A DNA stretch of 64,000 nt from Corallococcus sp. EGB (GCF_019968905.1 NZ_CP079946.1:3348001-3412000); one strand, 5' to 3'. Shown: positions 34,278 through 44,198, counted from the stretch's first letter. Program-made: numbers and translations. The notes: a model not told the origin generated them from the letters alone.

Positions 34278-36779
34278 ATGGCGATGAACGAGCGTTACGA
34301 GCCGCAGTCGATTGAAGGAAAGTGGCAGACCCGCTGGGAAGAGGAGGGCCTCTTCCGGGCAGGCAGGCGCCCGGGGGCTCCCAAGAAGTACGTCCTGGAG
34401 ATGCTGCCGTACCCCAGCGGCCAGATGCACATGGGGCACGTGCGCAACTACCTCATCGGGGACGTCTACGCGCGCTACTTCCAGATGCGCGGCTTCGACG
34501 TGCTGCACCCCATGGGCTGGGACGCCTTCGGCCTGCCGGCGGAGAACGCGGCCATCAAGGACGGCGTCCACCCGGCCATCCGCACCCGCGAGAACATCGA
34601 GTCGTTCAAGGCGGAGATCAAGACGCTCGGCTACAGCTATGACTGGACGCGCGAGGTCAACACCAGCCAGCCCGAGTACTACCGCTGGAACCAGTGGTTC
34701 TTCCTCCAGATGCTCGAGCGCGGCCTCGTCTATCGCCGCTTCAGCAAGGTGAACTGGTGTACCGGCTGCCTCACCGTCATCGCCAACGAGCAGGTGAAGG
34801 AAGGCCACTGCGAGCGCTGCAACTCGCCGGTGCAGGACAAGGAGATGCCCGAGTGGGCGTTCCGCATCACGAAGTTCTCGCAGGACCTGCTCGACGCGCT
34901 CGACACGCTGAAAGAATGGCCGGACCGCATCACCACCCTCCAGCGCCACTGGATTGGCCGCTCGGACGGGGCGGAGGTGGACTTCCGCGTGCAGGGGCAT
35001 GACGCCGCGCTGCGCGTCTTCACCACCCGCGTGGACACGCTCTTCGGCTGCACCTACGTGGTGCTCGCGCCGGACCACAAGCTCGTGGCCCAGGTGACCA
35101 CGGCGGACCGCCGCGCGGACGTGGAGGCCTTCGCGAAGAAGATGGCCAGCCAGAGCAAGACGGAGCGCCTGGGCGAGGACGCGGAGAAGGAGGGCGTCTT
35201 CACCGGCGGCTACGCGCTCAACCCGGTGACGGGCCAGCCGGTGCCCATCTGGATCGCCAACTTCGTGGTGAGCGACTACGGCACCGGCGCGGTGATGAGC
35301 GTGCCGGCGCATGACGCGCGCGACTTCTCCTTCGCGCGCAAGTACGCGCTCCCCGTGCGTGTGGTCATCCAGCCGGCTTCCGGTGAGAAGCTGGGCGCGG
35401 GTGACACGCTCAAGGAGGCCTACACGGACGACGGCGTGCTCGTGGACTCCGGTGACTTCTCCGGGCTGTCCTCCGCCGAGGCGCGCACGAAGCTCACGGC
35501 GAAGCTGGAGGCGCAGGGGCAGGGCAAGGCGACGGTGACGTACCGCCAGAAGGACTGGGGCTTCAGCCGCCAGCGCTACTGGGGCACGCCCATCCCCATC
35601 GTCTACTGCGAGAAGTGCGACCCGGAGCGCAAGGGCATCCCCGTCCCGATGGAGCAGCTCCCGGTGCGGCTGCCGGACATCGACACGCAGGAGGTGCTCA
35701 CCGGCAAGGGTGAGCCGCCGCTCGCGAAGGTGGCGTCCTTCGTCAACACCACGTGCCCGAAGTGCGGTGGCCCCGCGCGCCGGGAGACGGAGACGATGGA
35801 CACGTTCGTCGACTCCACCTGGTACTTCGCGCGCTACCTGTCGCCGCACTACGACGCCGCGCCCTTCGATCCGAAGGAGGGCAAGCACTGGCTCCCGGTG
35901 GACATCTACGTGGGCGGCCCCGAGCACGCCGTGATGCACCTGCTCTACTTCCGGTTCTGGACCCGGGTGATGAAGCTGCTCGGGTTGTCGCCGGTGGATG
36001 AGCCCGTCACGCGGCTGATCACGCAGGGCATCGTCAACGGCGCGGACGGCCGGAAGATGGGCAAGCGCTACGGCAACGGCGTTGCGCCCAACACCATCGT
36101 GCAGAAGTACGGCGCGGACACCGCGCGCACCTACGTGCTCTTCGCGGGTCCGCCGGAGCGCGACTTCGACTGGTCCCACGAGCAGGTGGAGGGCGTGTTC
36201 CGCTTCCTCAAGCGCGTGTGGACGCTCGCCGCCACGCACCAGGCCGTGGCCGCGGACGCCACGCACTCGGGCCCGTACGAGGGCAAGGCTCTGGAGACGC
36301 GCCGCGCGGCGCACAAGTGCGTCAAGCGCGTGACCGAGGCGATTGAGCGCCTGTCCTTCAACACGGCGGTGGCCGGCATCATGGAGTGCGTGAACGCGCT
36401 CTACGCGGTGGGCACGCCGGAGACGCCCGCGGAGAAGGCGGCCATGGGCGAGGCGGTGCGCCTGCTCGCGCGCATCCTCACGCCCATCGCGCCCCACATC
36501 GCGGACGAGGTGGCGGAGGCCTACGGCGCGAAGGCGTCCACCGTGACGGATGCCTGGCCGGAGTTCGACCCGTCGCTCGTGGTGGATGACGTGATTCCGT
36601 ACGCCGTGCAGGTGAACGGCAAGCTGCGCGCGGAGGTGCGCGTGGCGGCGGACGCGGACGAGGCGGCGGTGCGCTCGGCGGTGGAGGCGGACGACAAGGT
36701 GAAGGCCGCCCTCGAGGGCAAGACGCTGCGCAAGTTCGTCTTCGTGCCCAAGCGGCTGGTGAACTTCGTCGTCGGCTGA
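34278..36779 (+). CDS. leuS: Leucyl-tRNA synthetase
   Basis: An 833-residue class I synthetase. The HIGH-type motif appears as HMGH in YPSGQMHMGHVRNY. A zinc site lies in CTGC...HCERC, and the CP1 editing domain holds VFTTRVDTLFGCTYV. The usual KMSKS loop reads K593-M594-G-K596-R in GRKMGKRYGNGVAP: the second, ATP-contacting lysine is kept, but both serines are replaced. The ATG at 34278 was chosen with GAGAAG upstream; another ATG two codons later would also fit. Confidence 0.95.
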   Translation: MAMNERYEPQSIEGKWQTRWEEEGLFRAGRRPGAPKKYVLEMLPYPSGQMHMGHVRNYLIGDVYARYFQMRGFDVLHPMGWDAFGLPAENAAIKDGVHPAIRTRENIESFKAEIKTLGYSYDWTREVNTSQPEYYRWNQWFFLQMLERGLVYRRFSKVNWCTGCLTVIANEQVKEGHCERCNSPVQDKEMPEWAFRITKFSQDLLDALDTLKEWPDRITTLQRHWIGRSDGAEVDFRVQGHDAALRVFTTRVDTLFGCTYVVLAPDHKLVAQVTTADRRADVEAFAKKMASQSKTERLGEDAEKEGVFTGGYALNPVTGQPVPIWIANFVVSDYGTGAVMSVPAHDARDFSFARKYALPVRVVIQPASGEKLGAGDTLKEAYTDDGVLVDSGDFSGLSSAEARTKLTAKLEAQGQGKATVTYRQKDWGFSRQRYWGTPIPIVYCEKCDPERKGIPVPMEQLPVRLPDIDTQEVLTGKGEPPLAKVASFVNTTCPKCGGPARRETETMDTFVDSTWYFARYLSPHYDAAPFDPKEGKHWLPVDIYVGGPEHAVMHLLYFRFWTRVMKLLGLSPVDEPVTRLITQGIVNGADGRKMGKRYGNGVAPNTIVQKYGADTARTYVLFAGPPERDFDWSHEQVEGVFRFLKRVWTLAATHQAVAADATHSGPYEGKALETRRAAHKCVKRVTEAIERLSFNTAVAGIMECVNALYAVGTPETPAEKAAMGEAVRLLARILTPIAPHIADEVAEAYGAKASTVTDAWPEFDPSLVVDDVIPYAVQVNGKLRAEVRVAADADEAAVRSAVEADDKVKAALEGKTLRKFVFVPKRLVNFVVG

Positions 36780-36800
36780 CGGCGGGAGAGGGGAGGGGCG

Positions 36801-37391
36801 GTGCCCGCGGAAGTGCTCGTCATGTGCTCCGCCTGCGGGCGCCCCCAGTCGGCGGCCCGGCGCCGCTGTGCCTTCTGCAACGCGGAGCTGCCGGAGGCGC
36901 CCCTGCCGCTCCGGTCTCCCGAGGCGTCGGAGGCTCCCCCGCAGTCACCGGGCCTCCCCCCGCGGGTGCTGGACCTGGGCAACCGGCGCGCCCTGTCGGT
37001 GAACGACGCGCAGCTGTCGTTCCAGGGGCGCCCGGGCGGCGGTCCAGCGCTCGACGTGCCATGGACGAGGGTGCGGCGGCTGGAGTGGCGCACGCGCCCG
37101 TACCTCGAAGCGCTGGGGCTGCTCGCCTTCACCGCGCTGGGCCTCCTGTGGGCGCCGACGCAGGCGGTGCGGCTCATGGCCCTGGTGGCGGGCGTCATCG
37201 GCCTGGGGCTCGTGGCGCTCTACCGCCACCATGGCCTCTCCGTGGAGCTGGATGACGGCACGCGGATGGAGTGGCCGCTGGGCATGGCGCTGAGAGGCTC
37301 GGCCCGGGAGGCGCGACTCTCCGCGGCCCGCGCGGCGCTGGCGGAAACGGGGCGCGTGCGCGGCGTGCCGCTGACCGGCCCCGACGCCTGA
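36801..37391 (+). CDS. Zinc-ribbon membrane protein of unknown function
   Basis: A 196-residue protein. An N-terminal zinc ribbon (CSACGRPQ...CAFCNAE) is followed by a proline-rich linker, a PH-like beta segment (ALSVNDAQLSFQG), two membrane segments (about residues 108-145) and a C-terminal soluble part. No family is recognised. GTG at 36801 follows GGGAGGGG and lies 21 bases after leuS, suggesting co-transcription. A role cannot be assigned. Confidence 0.7.
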   Translation: MPAEVLVMCSACGRPQSAARRRCAFCNAELPEAPLPLRSPEASEAPPQSPGLPPRVLDLGNRRALSVNDAQLSFQGRPGGGPALDVPWTRVRRLEWRTRPYLEALGLLAFTALGLLWAPTQAVRLMALVAGVIGLGLVALYRHHGLSVELDDGTRMEWPLGMALRGSAREARLSAARAALAETGRVRGVPLTGPDA

Positions 37392-37412
37392 TCCCCGGTC
37401 CGGCCCCAACGC

Positions 37413-37440
37413 TTGACGGAGGATCGCGGCCGGGTAGGGT
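37413..37440 (+). promoter_or_regulatory. Sigma-70-type promoter for lptE
   Basis: TTGACG (37413-37418) and TAGGGT (37435-37440) are 16 bases apart. The -35 matches consensus at five positions. G-rich -10 boxes of this kind occur upstream of other genes in the window. The lptE ATG lies 9 bases after the -10, so the leader would be very short. Confidence 0.5.
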
Positions 37441-37448
37441 GCGCGCCC

Positions 37449-37970
37449 ATGTGGCCCTCCGGGAACGTGGTGCGGACAGGTGCGGTGAAGGCGTTCCGCT
37501 GGGGCGTGTGGGCGGCGGCGATGCTGGGTGCCGGGTGCGGCTACCGCTTCACGCCGTGGGGCGCGGCGCTGCCGGAGGGGGCGGGGCAGGTGTGCGCGCC
37601 CATCTTCGCCAACGAGACGCCGGAGCCCGCGCTGGAGAACCTCTTCACCCGCTACCTGCGGCAGCAGCTCATCCAGGCGGGCCGGCTGGCCGACGCTCCG
37701 GGCTGCACGTCCACCATTGAAGGGGCGGTGCTCAACGTCTGGGCGTCCCCGACCATCATCGCCAACAACTACCGCGTCTCCACCACCGTGCGGCTGCGCC
37801 TCGTGAAGAACGGGCAGCTGCTCGGGGAGACGGTGATCTCGGGGACGGAGGACTACCTCCAGGGACGCGGCAACGTCCTGGAAGCCGAGGCCAACCGGCA
37901 GGCCGCGCTCTCGCGTCTGGCTGAGACGCTCATGCGCGACGGATACGATCGATTGGCCAGCACCTGGTGA
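37449..37970 (+). CDS. lptE: LPS-assembly lipoprotein LptE
   Basis: A 173-residue outer-membrane lipoprotein candidate. A signal segment ends at GAGCGYRF, where the cysteine would be lipidated; the residue at -3 is glycine, so the lipobox is not ideal. GCGYRF is typical of LptE. The mature part is a small alpha/beta fold (LENLFTRYLRQQLIQAG, TTVRLRLVKNGQLLG). LptE plugs LptD and helps insert LPS in the outer membrane. lptD is not in the window. Start at 37449 chosen because the signal peptide begins there. Confidence 0.8.
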   Translation: MWPSGNVVRTGAVKAFRWGVWAAAMLGAGCGYRFTPWGAALPEGAGQVCAPIFANETPEPALENLFTRYLRQQLIQAGRLADAPGCTSTIEGAVLNVWASPTIIANNYRVSTTVRLRLVKNGQLLGETVISGTEDYLQGRGNVLEAEANRQAALSRLAETLMRDGYDRLASTW

Positions 37971-37997
37971 GGACCGAAGCGTCCGGTCCTCGCTCAC
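37967..37997. terminator. Hairpin between convergent lptE and rpsT
   Basis: AGGACCG (37970-37976) pairs with CGGTCCT (37984-37990), with a 7-base loop, and can be extended imperfectly by GTG/CAC. It overlaps the lptE stop. No T run is evident, so termination is only suggested by its location between convergent genes. Confidence 0.4.
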
Positions 37998-38018
37998 GGT
38001 GGTGCAACGGGACGACGA

Positions 38019-38285
38019 CTAGGCCTTCGCCTTCGCGGCGGCCTTGGCCAGCCGGGAGATGCGGCGCGCGGCGGTGCGCTTGTGCAGGACGCCCTTGCTG
38101 GCCGCCTTGTTGAGGGTCTTGGAAGCCGCCTTCAGCGCGTCCGTCGTCTTCGCACCATCCTTGGAGGCAATGGCCTCGCGGGCGGACTTGACGGCGTCCT
38201 TCACGGTGGTCCGGACGTTCACGTTCCGGGCGCGGCGCTTCTGGGACTGACGGTAACGCTTCTCTGCGGACTTGGTGTTCGCCAA
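38019..38285 (-). CDS. rpsT: 30S ribosomal protein S20
   Basis: An 88-residue basic protein with the standard S20 start (ANTKSAEKRYRQSQKRRARN) and the block LHKRTAARRISRLAKA. It binds 16S rRNA. The only reasonable start is TTG at 38285, with GGAG about 11 bases upstream. E. coli rpsT also uses a UUG start, which is needed for feedback control by S20; whether that holds here is inference. Confidence 0.95.
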   Translation of the reverse strand: MANTKSAEKRYRQSQKRRARNVNVRTTVKDAVKSAREAIASKDGAKTTDALKAASKTLNKAASKGVLHKRTAARRISRLAKAAAKAKA

Positions 38286-38407
38286 GGCAATGCTCCAGCG
38301 GAAGGCAAGGCAAGGAAAAAGAGGGGCCGTCCTTACTTCGGACCCCCGGTGGCGTCAAGGCACGCGTGCGATCGCGATCAGGATTTCCTGTTCCGGAACC
38401 CCTGGGA

Positions 38408-38433
38408 GGCCCCCGGAATGCCGCCCGGGGGCC
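38408..38433 (-). terminator. Probable terminator of mazG
   Basis: GGCCCCCGG (38408-38416) pairs with CCGGGGGCC (38425-38433) over an 8-base loop. It lies about 25 bases beyond the stop of the minus-strand mazG gene and upstream of rpsT. There is no long T run. Confidence 0.5.
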
Positions 38434-38457
38434 GTCTGACGCTGCGTGCGGGAAGAA

Positions 38458-39642
38458 TCAAGCCGGCGGGGCGGCGTATTCCCACCGCAGCCCGGCCGGA
38501 TCCACGAACTGGAAGCCCGCGTCGGAGGTGACGGACGGCACCAGGCGCTCCGGATGGTGGGCCCGGAACAGCTCCAGGAGCCGGGTGACGGCCGCCGGGG
38601 AAGGGGCCTCCAGCGTGAGGGTCACCGGGGAGCCTGCCGGGGCCTGTGCGCCCGGCGTGAACACGAGCCCCAGGCCCGCGCCCGTGTAGGCCGCCGTGCC
38701 TTCCCGCGACCGGGTGGGGGCCCAGCCCAGCCAGGAGGCCACGCCGTCCCAGAAGGCCCGCTGGGCCGCCACGTCCGGCACGGCCAGGCGCAGGGTCGCC
38801 ACGGACGCGCGCGGCGGGTGGCTGGGGGGCGGCAGCGCCTTCTCCACGGCCTTGGCGCCCTGCCAGTGGCGCTCCATGTGCTCCAGGGTGGCGCCGCCGA
38901 AGGGGACCTGCTCCTCGTTCAGCTTCGCCTCGATGTGCTGGAAGCGCGTGGTGAAGCGGCGCGTGGCCATGCGCAGCGCGTCCTCCGCGGGCGTCTTCAC
39001 GAAGCGGGCGAGGTTCGCGAGCGAGAACAGGACGTCCCCCAACTCGTGCTCGATGGCGTCCCGGCCGCCGGACGCGATGGCCTCGTCCAACTCGCGCAGC
39101 TCCTCGTCCAGCTTGCCGCGCACGCCGGCCAGGTCCGGCCAGTCGAAGCCGATGCGGCTGGCCTTCTCCGTGAGGCGCTCGGCGCGCAGGAGGGACGGGG
39201 CCGCGGTGGGCACGCCGTCCAGCACGGAGCCCGCGCGGCCCGTCTTTTTCTTGCGCTCCTCCGCCTTCAGCTGCGCCCAGTTCGCCAGCACCTGCTCGGC
39301 GCCCTTCACCTGCTGATCTCCGAACACGTGCGGGTGCCGGCTGGTGATCTTGTCGCTGATCGCCGCGCACACGTCCGCCATCGTGAACTCGCCCAGCTCC
39401 GCGGCCAGCTGCGCGTGGAAGACAATCTGGAAGAGCAGATCCCCCAGCTCTTCACACAGCGGGCGCCAGGGGCCGCCGTCGGCCACGCGGTCCATCTCGT
39501 CCAGGACCTCGAACGCCTCCTCGGTCAGGTAGGGGCGCAGCGAGCGCAGGTCCTGCTCGCGGTCCCACGGGCAGCCGCCCTCGGCCCGCAGGCGCCGCAT
39601 GATCTCCACCAGTCGTTCCAGCTCTGTTCCAGGCGCCGCCAT
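38458..39642 (-). CDS. mazG: Nucleoside triphosphate pyrophosphohydrolase MazG fused to a VOC/glyoxalase-like domain
   Basis: A 394-residue protein. Residues 1-265 are a complete two-domain MazG: first domain with GGCPWDREQ, EEAFEVLDEMD and EELGDLLFQIVFHAQ; second with KLDEELRELDEAI and EHELGDVLFSLANLARF. The E/D metal ligands are kept in both. MazG hydrolyses (d)NTPs to monophosphates and, in E. coli, affects ppGpp levels. Residues 279-391 form an added domain with the VOC (glyoxalase/bleomycin-resistance) pattern: LRLAVPDVAAQRAFWDG, then GAGLGLVF, TLTLEAPS and FVDPAGLRWEYA. Its first metal histidine is not evident; the final glutamate is. Usual MazG proteins end near residue 265, so this is a fusion. 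Confidence 0.9.
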   Translation of the reverse strand: MAAPGTELERLVEIMRRLRAEGGCPWDREQDLRSLRPYLTEEAFEVLDEMDRVADGGPWRPLCEELGDLLFQIVFHAQLAAELGEFTMADVCAAISDKITSRHPHVFGDQQVKGAEQVLANWAQLKAEERKKKTGRAGSVLDGVPTAAPSLLRAERLTEKASRIGFDWPDLAGVRGKLDEELRELDEAIASGGRDAIEHELGDVLFSLANLARFVKTPAEDALRMATRRFTTRFQHIEAKLNEEQVPFGGATLEHMERHWQGAKAVEKALPPPSHPPRASVATLRLAVPDVAAQRAFWDGVASWLGWAPTRSREGTAAYTGAGLGLVFTPGAQAPAGSPVTLTLEAPSPAAVTRLLELFRAHHPERLVPSVTSDAGFQFVDPAGLRWEYAAPPA

Positions 39643-39708
39643 TCATTCACTCCCGAGCAAATCCCCCCGCCGCGAGTCCCTGTAGCACGGGCGCCGGGCG
39701 CCACATGA

Positions 39709-39738
39709 TTTCGGATCGTCCGGCCTGTCGCCTATCAT
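39709..39738 (+). promoter_or_regulatory. Promoter for the TPR/zinc-ribbon gene
   Basis: TATCAT (39733-39738) matches the -10 consensus at five positions. A weak -35 (TTTCGG, 39709-39714) lies 18 bases upstream. The ATG is only 12 bases after the -10, so the transcript would have a very short leader. It lies in the gap between divergent mazG and this gene. Confidence 0.45.
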
Positions 39739-39749
39739 CGGACGCCCGG

Positions 39750-41900
39750 ATGCTCCGCTCGATCCTCGGCCTGTGTTGCAGCCTCGTGCTGCTTGTCCCC
39801 GCGCGCGCCCCTGCGTTGACGCAGGAGCCGCTCCTGCGCATCGAGGAGAAGGTCATCGAGCCGGAGCCGGACCCCAGCACCTTCCAGGCCACGGAGGAGG
39901 ATCCGGAGACGGACACCGCCGAGGACGCCCACGAACCGGAGCCCGAGCCCCGCCCCGATACCCGGCGCCGCGTCATCGCCCCGCCGCCCGTCAAGCCCGC
40001 CGCCCCCGTCACCCCCGAAGCGCCGCCCGTCGTCGTCCCGCCCCGCCCCGCCGTCACGCCGGTGATGGCGCCGAAGGTGACGGACGCGGACCTGCTCGGC
40101 GTCTGGGAGCGGTGGAAGGCGGCCCGCTCGCGCAACGACCTCGCCGCGGCGGAGGCCGCCCAGAAGGAGCTGCTCACGCTGCGTCAGGAGGTGCTCGCCA
40201 CCGACCTGGAGCCCCTGAGCATGGGCTTCGTGCGCGAGGCCGCGGTCCGCCGCCGCGCGGGTGACCTGGCGGGAGCGCTCGCGCTCCTGGACGTGGCCGT
40301 GACCCTGTCGCCGGGGCTGCCCGCCGCGCGCTTCGCCAGGGCGGAGACGTACGTGGTGGAGGATCCGCTGAACGTCCCGCGCGCGGTGGGCGAGTGGAAG
40401 GACGCGCTCGTGACGCTGGCCGGGGATGCGCGCTACCGCCGGCCCGCGCTCACGGACCTGGGCGCGCTGGTGCTCGCGGCGTGGGCGGCCACGGCGGTGG
40501 CGGTGGTCGCGGTGCTCTTCCTGCGGCGGATCCGCTACGCGCTGCACGACTTCCACCACTTCTTCCCCCGGGCCGTGACGCGCTGGCAGTCGGGGCTCCT
40601 GGGCCTCGTGCTCCTGGCGCTGCCCGCGGTGCTGGGCGCGGGCCTGGTGCCGGTGCTGCTCGTGCTCTTCGCCTCGGTCGCGCTGTACGTGGGCCGCGCC
40701 GAGCGCTGGGTGGCCGCGGTGCTCCTCATGGGCCTGGGCGTGATGCCGCTCGCCGCGGGGACATTGGCGCGCTTGACCGTCTTCGCCGGCACGCCCGCGG
40801 AGGACGTCTACCTCCTGGAGCGTGGAGGCCTGTCAGCGGAGGGCGCGGCGGCCCGCGTGCGCGCCCGGGCGCAGGCGCGCACCGCGCGGTTCCAGGAGCT
40901 GGGGGCGCTCGCCTACTACGAGTCGCGCCGGGGCCTTCTGGAAGAGGCCCGGACGGCCTTCAAGGCCGCCACCGCCCTGAAGGAGGGCGACGCGCGGATG
41001 CTCACGCGCTTCGGCAACGCGCTCCTGGGCCTGGGCGACGAGGAAGGCGCGGTGCTCCTCTACACGCAGGCGTCCAGGGCGGACCCGTCCATGGCGGCGC
41101 CGCACTACAACCTGGGGCAGGTGTACCGGCGCCGGGCGCGGCTCCTGCCAGATGATCAGGTGGGCAAGGAGCTGGACCGCTCCACCTCCGCCATCGCCCA
41201 GGCGCAGGCCCTGGACAAGGAGCTGATCCGCCGCGAACCGCCACCGGAGGATCGCCCCGTCCTCAACCTCCTCCTGCTGTCGCCCACGGTGCCGGAGAGC
41301 GCCTGGATGGCCCTGGCGGACGGCACCGAGGAGGGCGCCCGCGTGGAGTCCCAGGTGGGCCGGTGGCTGTCGCCCGTCCTGCCGGCGGGCCCGGTGGGCT
41401 GGGGGCTGACCGCGGCGCTCGCGGCCCTCGCCGCCGTCTTCGGTGAAGCCGCCTGGCGCATGAAGGCGTCGCGCGGCTGCGAACGGTGCGGCCAGGCGGT
41501 CTGCCTGCGCTGCGACAAGGACCTGTCCGTGGGCAGCGCGATGTGCGGCCAGTGCGTCCACGTCTTCGCGCGCAAGAGCCAGGTGCCCAAGGAGTTCCGC
41601 TCGCGCAAGCAGGGTGAGGTGGACCGCCACAAGGCGTGGACGACGCGGGTGACGTACGCGCTGGGGAGCCTGATGTCCGGCGCGGGCCACGTGGGCACGG
41701 GCCTGCCGGTGCGCGGCGCCCTCTATGCCTTCGTGTTCAGCTTCGCCCTGGCCGCGCTGGTGCTCCACCGGGGCCTCGTCCGCACCCCGTACGGAGACGC
41801 GCCGCTGTACCTCAAGCTCGTGCCCGCGGGCACGGTCCTCTTCTTCGTCTACCTGCTGACCCTGCGCGGCCTGCGCCGCCACCAGCGGGGGGAGGCCTGA
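39750..41900 (+). CDS. TPR-containing membrane protein with a zinc ribbon
   Basis: A 716-residue protein. In order: a signal peptide or anchor (residues 1-22); an acidic, proline-rich region (30-110); a helical segment (110-200); a membrane segment near 236-258; more membrane segments (281-345); TPR-like repeats (380-460); another membrane segment (about 547-565); a multi-cysteine zinc ribbon (CERC, CLRC, CGQC, residues 577-602); and two final membrane segments. I know no named family with this layout. It is directly followed, 3 bases later, by the PATAN gene, so they are probably one operon. Confidence 0.75.
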   Translation: MLRSILGLCCSLVLLVPARAPALTQEPLLRIEEKVIEPEPDPSTFQATEEDPETDTAEDAHEPEPEPRPDTRRRVIAPPPVKPAAPVTPEAPPVVVPPRPAVTPVMAPKVTDADLLGVWERWKAARSRNDLAAAEAAQKELLTLRQEVLATDLEPLSMGFVREAAVRRRAGDLAGALALLDVAVTLSPGLPAARFARAETYVVEDPLNVPRAVGEWKDALVTLAGDARYRRPALTDLGALVLAAWAATAVAVVAVLFLRRIRYALHDFHHFFPRAVTRWQSGLLGLVLLALPAVLGAGLVPVLLVLFASVALYVGRAERWVAAVLLMGLGVMPLAAGTLARLTVFAGTPAEDVYLLERGGLSAEGAAARVRARAQARTARFQELGALAYYESRRGLLEEARTAFKAATALKEGDARMLTRFGNALLGLGDEEGAVLLYTQASRADPSMAAPHYNLGQVYRRRARLLPDDQVGKELDRSTSAIAQAQALDKELIRREPPPEDRPVLNLLLLSPTVPESAWMALADGTEEGARVESQVGRWLSPVLPAGPVGWGLTAALAALAAVFGEAAWRMKASRGCERCGQAVCLRCDKDLSVGSAMCGQCVHVFARKSQVPKEFRSRKQGEVDRHKAWTTRVTYALGSLMSGAGHVGTGLPVRGALYAFVFSFALAALVLHRGLVRTPYGDAPLYLKLVPAGTVLFFVYLLTLRGLRRHQRGEA

Positions 41901-41903
41901 GCC

Positions 41904-43022
41904 ATGTCCCTCAAGGGCACCCTCAAGGACTTCGGCATCGGCGACATCCTGCAGCTCATCGGCCAGCAGCAGAAGACGGGCACGCTCCACCTGCGCAACA
42001 AGGACCAGGAGGTGCGCGTCGGCTTCCAGGACGGCCACATCATCAAGGCCGAAAGCCTCACCCGGAAGCGCAAGGAGCTCATCGGCGCCATGCTGGTGCG
42101 CGCCGAAATCATCACGGAGACGCAGCTGGAGGCGGCGCTGGAGGTCCAGAAGCGCACCCTCAAGCGGCTGGGCGACGTGCTGGTGCAGAGCCACGCCCTC
42201 ACCGCGGAGCGCTTCCAGCACATGGCCCAGCTCCAGGTGACGGAGACGCTCTACCGCCTGTTCACCTGGAAGGCGGGGACCTACGAATTCATCCAGGAGC
42301 CCGTGGAGCCCGGCCCGGACGCCATCACCCCGCTGCGCGCGGAGACGGTCCTCATGGAGGGCTTCCGCATGGTGGACGAGTGGCCCGTCATCCGGAAGCG
42401 CATCCACCGCGACGACATGACCTTCGAGCGCGTCAAGGCGCTCCCGCCCCCCCGCGCCAACGGCGAAGAGACCGCGGGGCTGGGCGCCATCGGTCCCTCG
42501 GAGCGCCACATCTACGAGGAGATCGCCGTGGGGCGCGACCTGCGCCGCATGGTGGACCTCTGCGGCCTGGGCGAGTTCGAGACCTGCAAGGCGCTCTACA
42601 ACCTGGTCCAGGGCGACTACGTGCGCGCCATCGACCCGGAGGGCCGCGCGCCCGCACCGGAGGCCACCGGCCTCGTCGCCCGGGTGGCGGGCCCGCTGGG
42701 CCGCATCGCCGTGACCATGGCGGTCATCGCGGGGCTGGCCTTCATCGCGTCCCGCTGGGTCGGGGGCCAGGGCCCGGAGACAGGAGCCTCCCGGTTGGGG
42801 GACCCCGCCGCCCAGCGTCAGATCGCCCACGCGCAGCGCGTCCGCATCGAGGCCGCGCTGGAGGTGTTCCAGTTGGAGAAGGGCTCCCTCCCGGAGCGGT
42901 TGGATGCTTTGGTCGATGCCGGATTGTTGAGTCCTGAAGAACTGCGCTACCCGTGGCGGGAGGAGTACTATTACCGCCGCACGGCCGCCCGGCAGTTCAT
43001 CCTCCTACCGCCCGTGCGCTAG
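41904..43022 (+). CDS. DUF4388 (PATAN) protein with a membrane segment and a pseudopilin-like C-terminus
   Basis: A 372-residue protein. The N-terminal DUF4388/PATAN domain (MSLKGTLKDFGIGDILQLIG, residues 1-50) and a second helical region (60-135) are typical of proteins linked to two-component and Che signalling. A membrane segment lies at about 266-285. Residues 303-372 (AQRVRIEAALEVFQLEKGSLP, then DAGLLSPEELRYPW) resemble the C-terminal, periplasmic part of type II secretion major pseudopilins. The canonical prepilin peptidase motif is missing. ATG at 41904 follows GGGGGAGG. The function is unknown. Confidence 0.75.
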   Translation: MSLKGTLKDFGIGDILQLIGQQQKTGTLHLRNKDQEVRVGFQDGHIIKAESLTRKRKELIGAMLVRAEIITETQLEAALEVQKRTLKRLGDVLVQSHALTAERFQHMAQLQVTETLYRLFTWKAGTYEFIQEPVEPGPDAITPLRAETVLMEGFRMVDEWPVIRKRIHRDDMTFERVKALPPPRANGEETAGLGAIGPSERHIYEEIAVGRDLRRMVDLCGLGEFETCKALYNLVQGDYVRAIDPEGRAPAPEATGLVARVAGPLGRIAVTMAVIAGLAFIASRWVGGQGPETGASRLGDPAAQRQIAHAQRVRIEAALEVFQLEKGSLPERLDALVDAGLLSPEELRYPWREEYYYRRTAARQFILLPPVR

Positions 43023-43118
43023 CCTGCGGGCACGCCCTGTCCGAAGGGATGGCGGGCGTGGGGGGACGGGCGGCGTTAACTTGAGGGCGAGCGATCACTG
43101 AACGAGGAACGACGCGCA

Positions 43119-44198
<1,080 letters not shown>

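Noticed and set aside
34260-36497. A 745-codon minus-strand frame opposite leuS
   Set aside because: The real leuS frame carries all synthetase motifs; the antisense frame has none.
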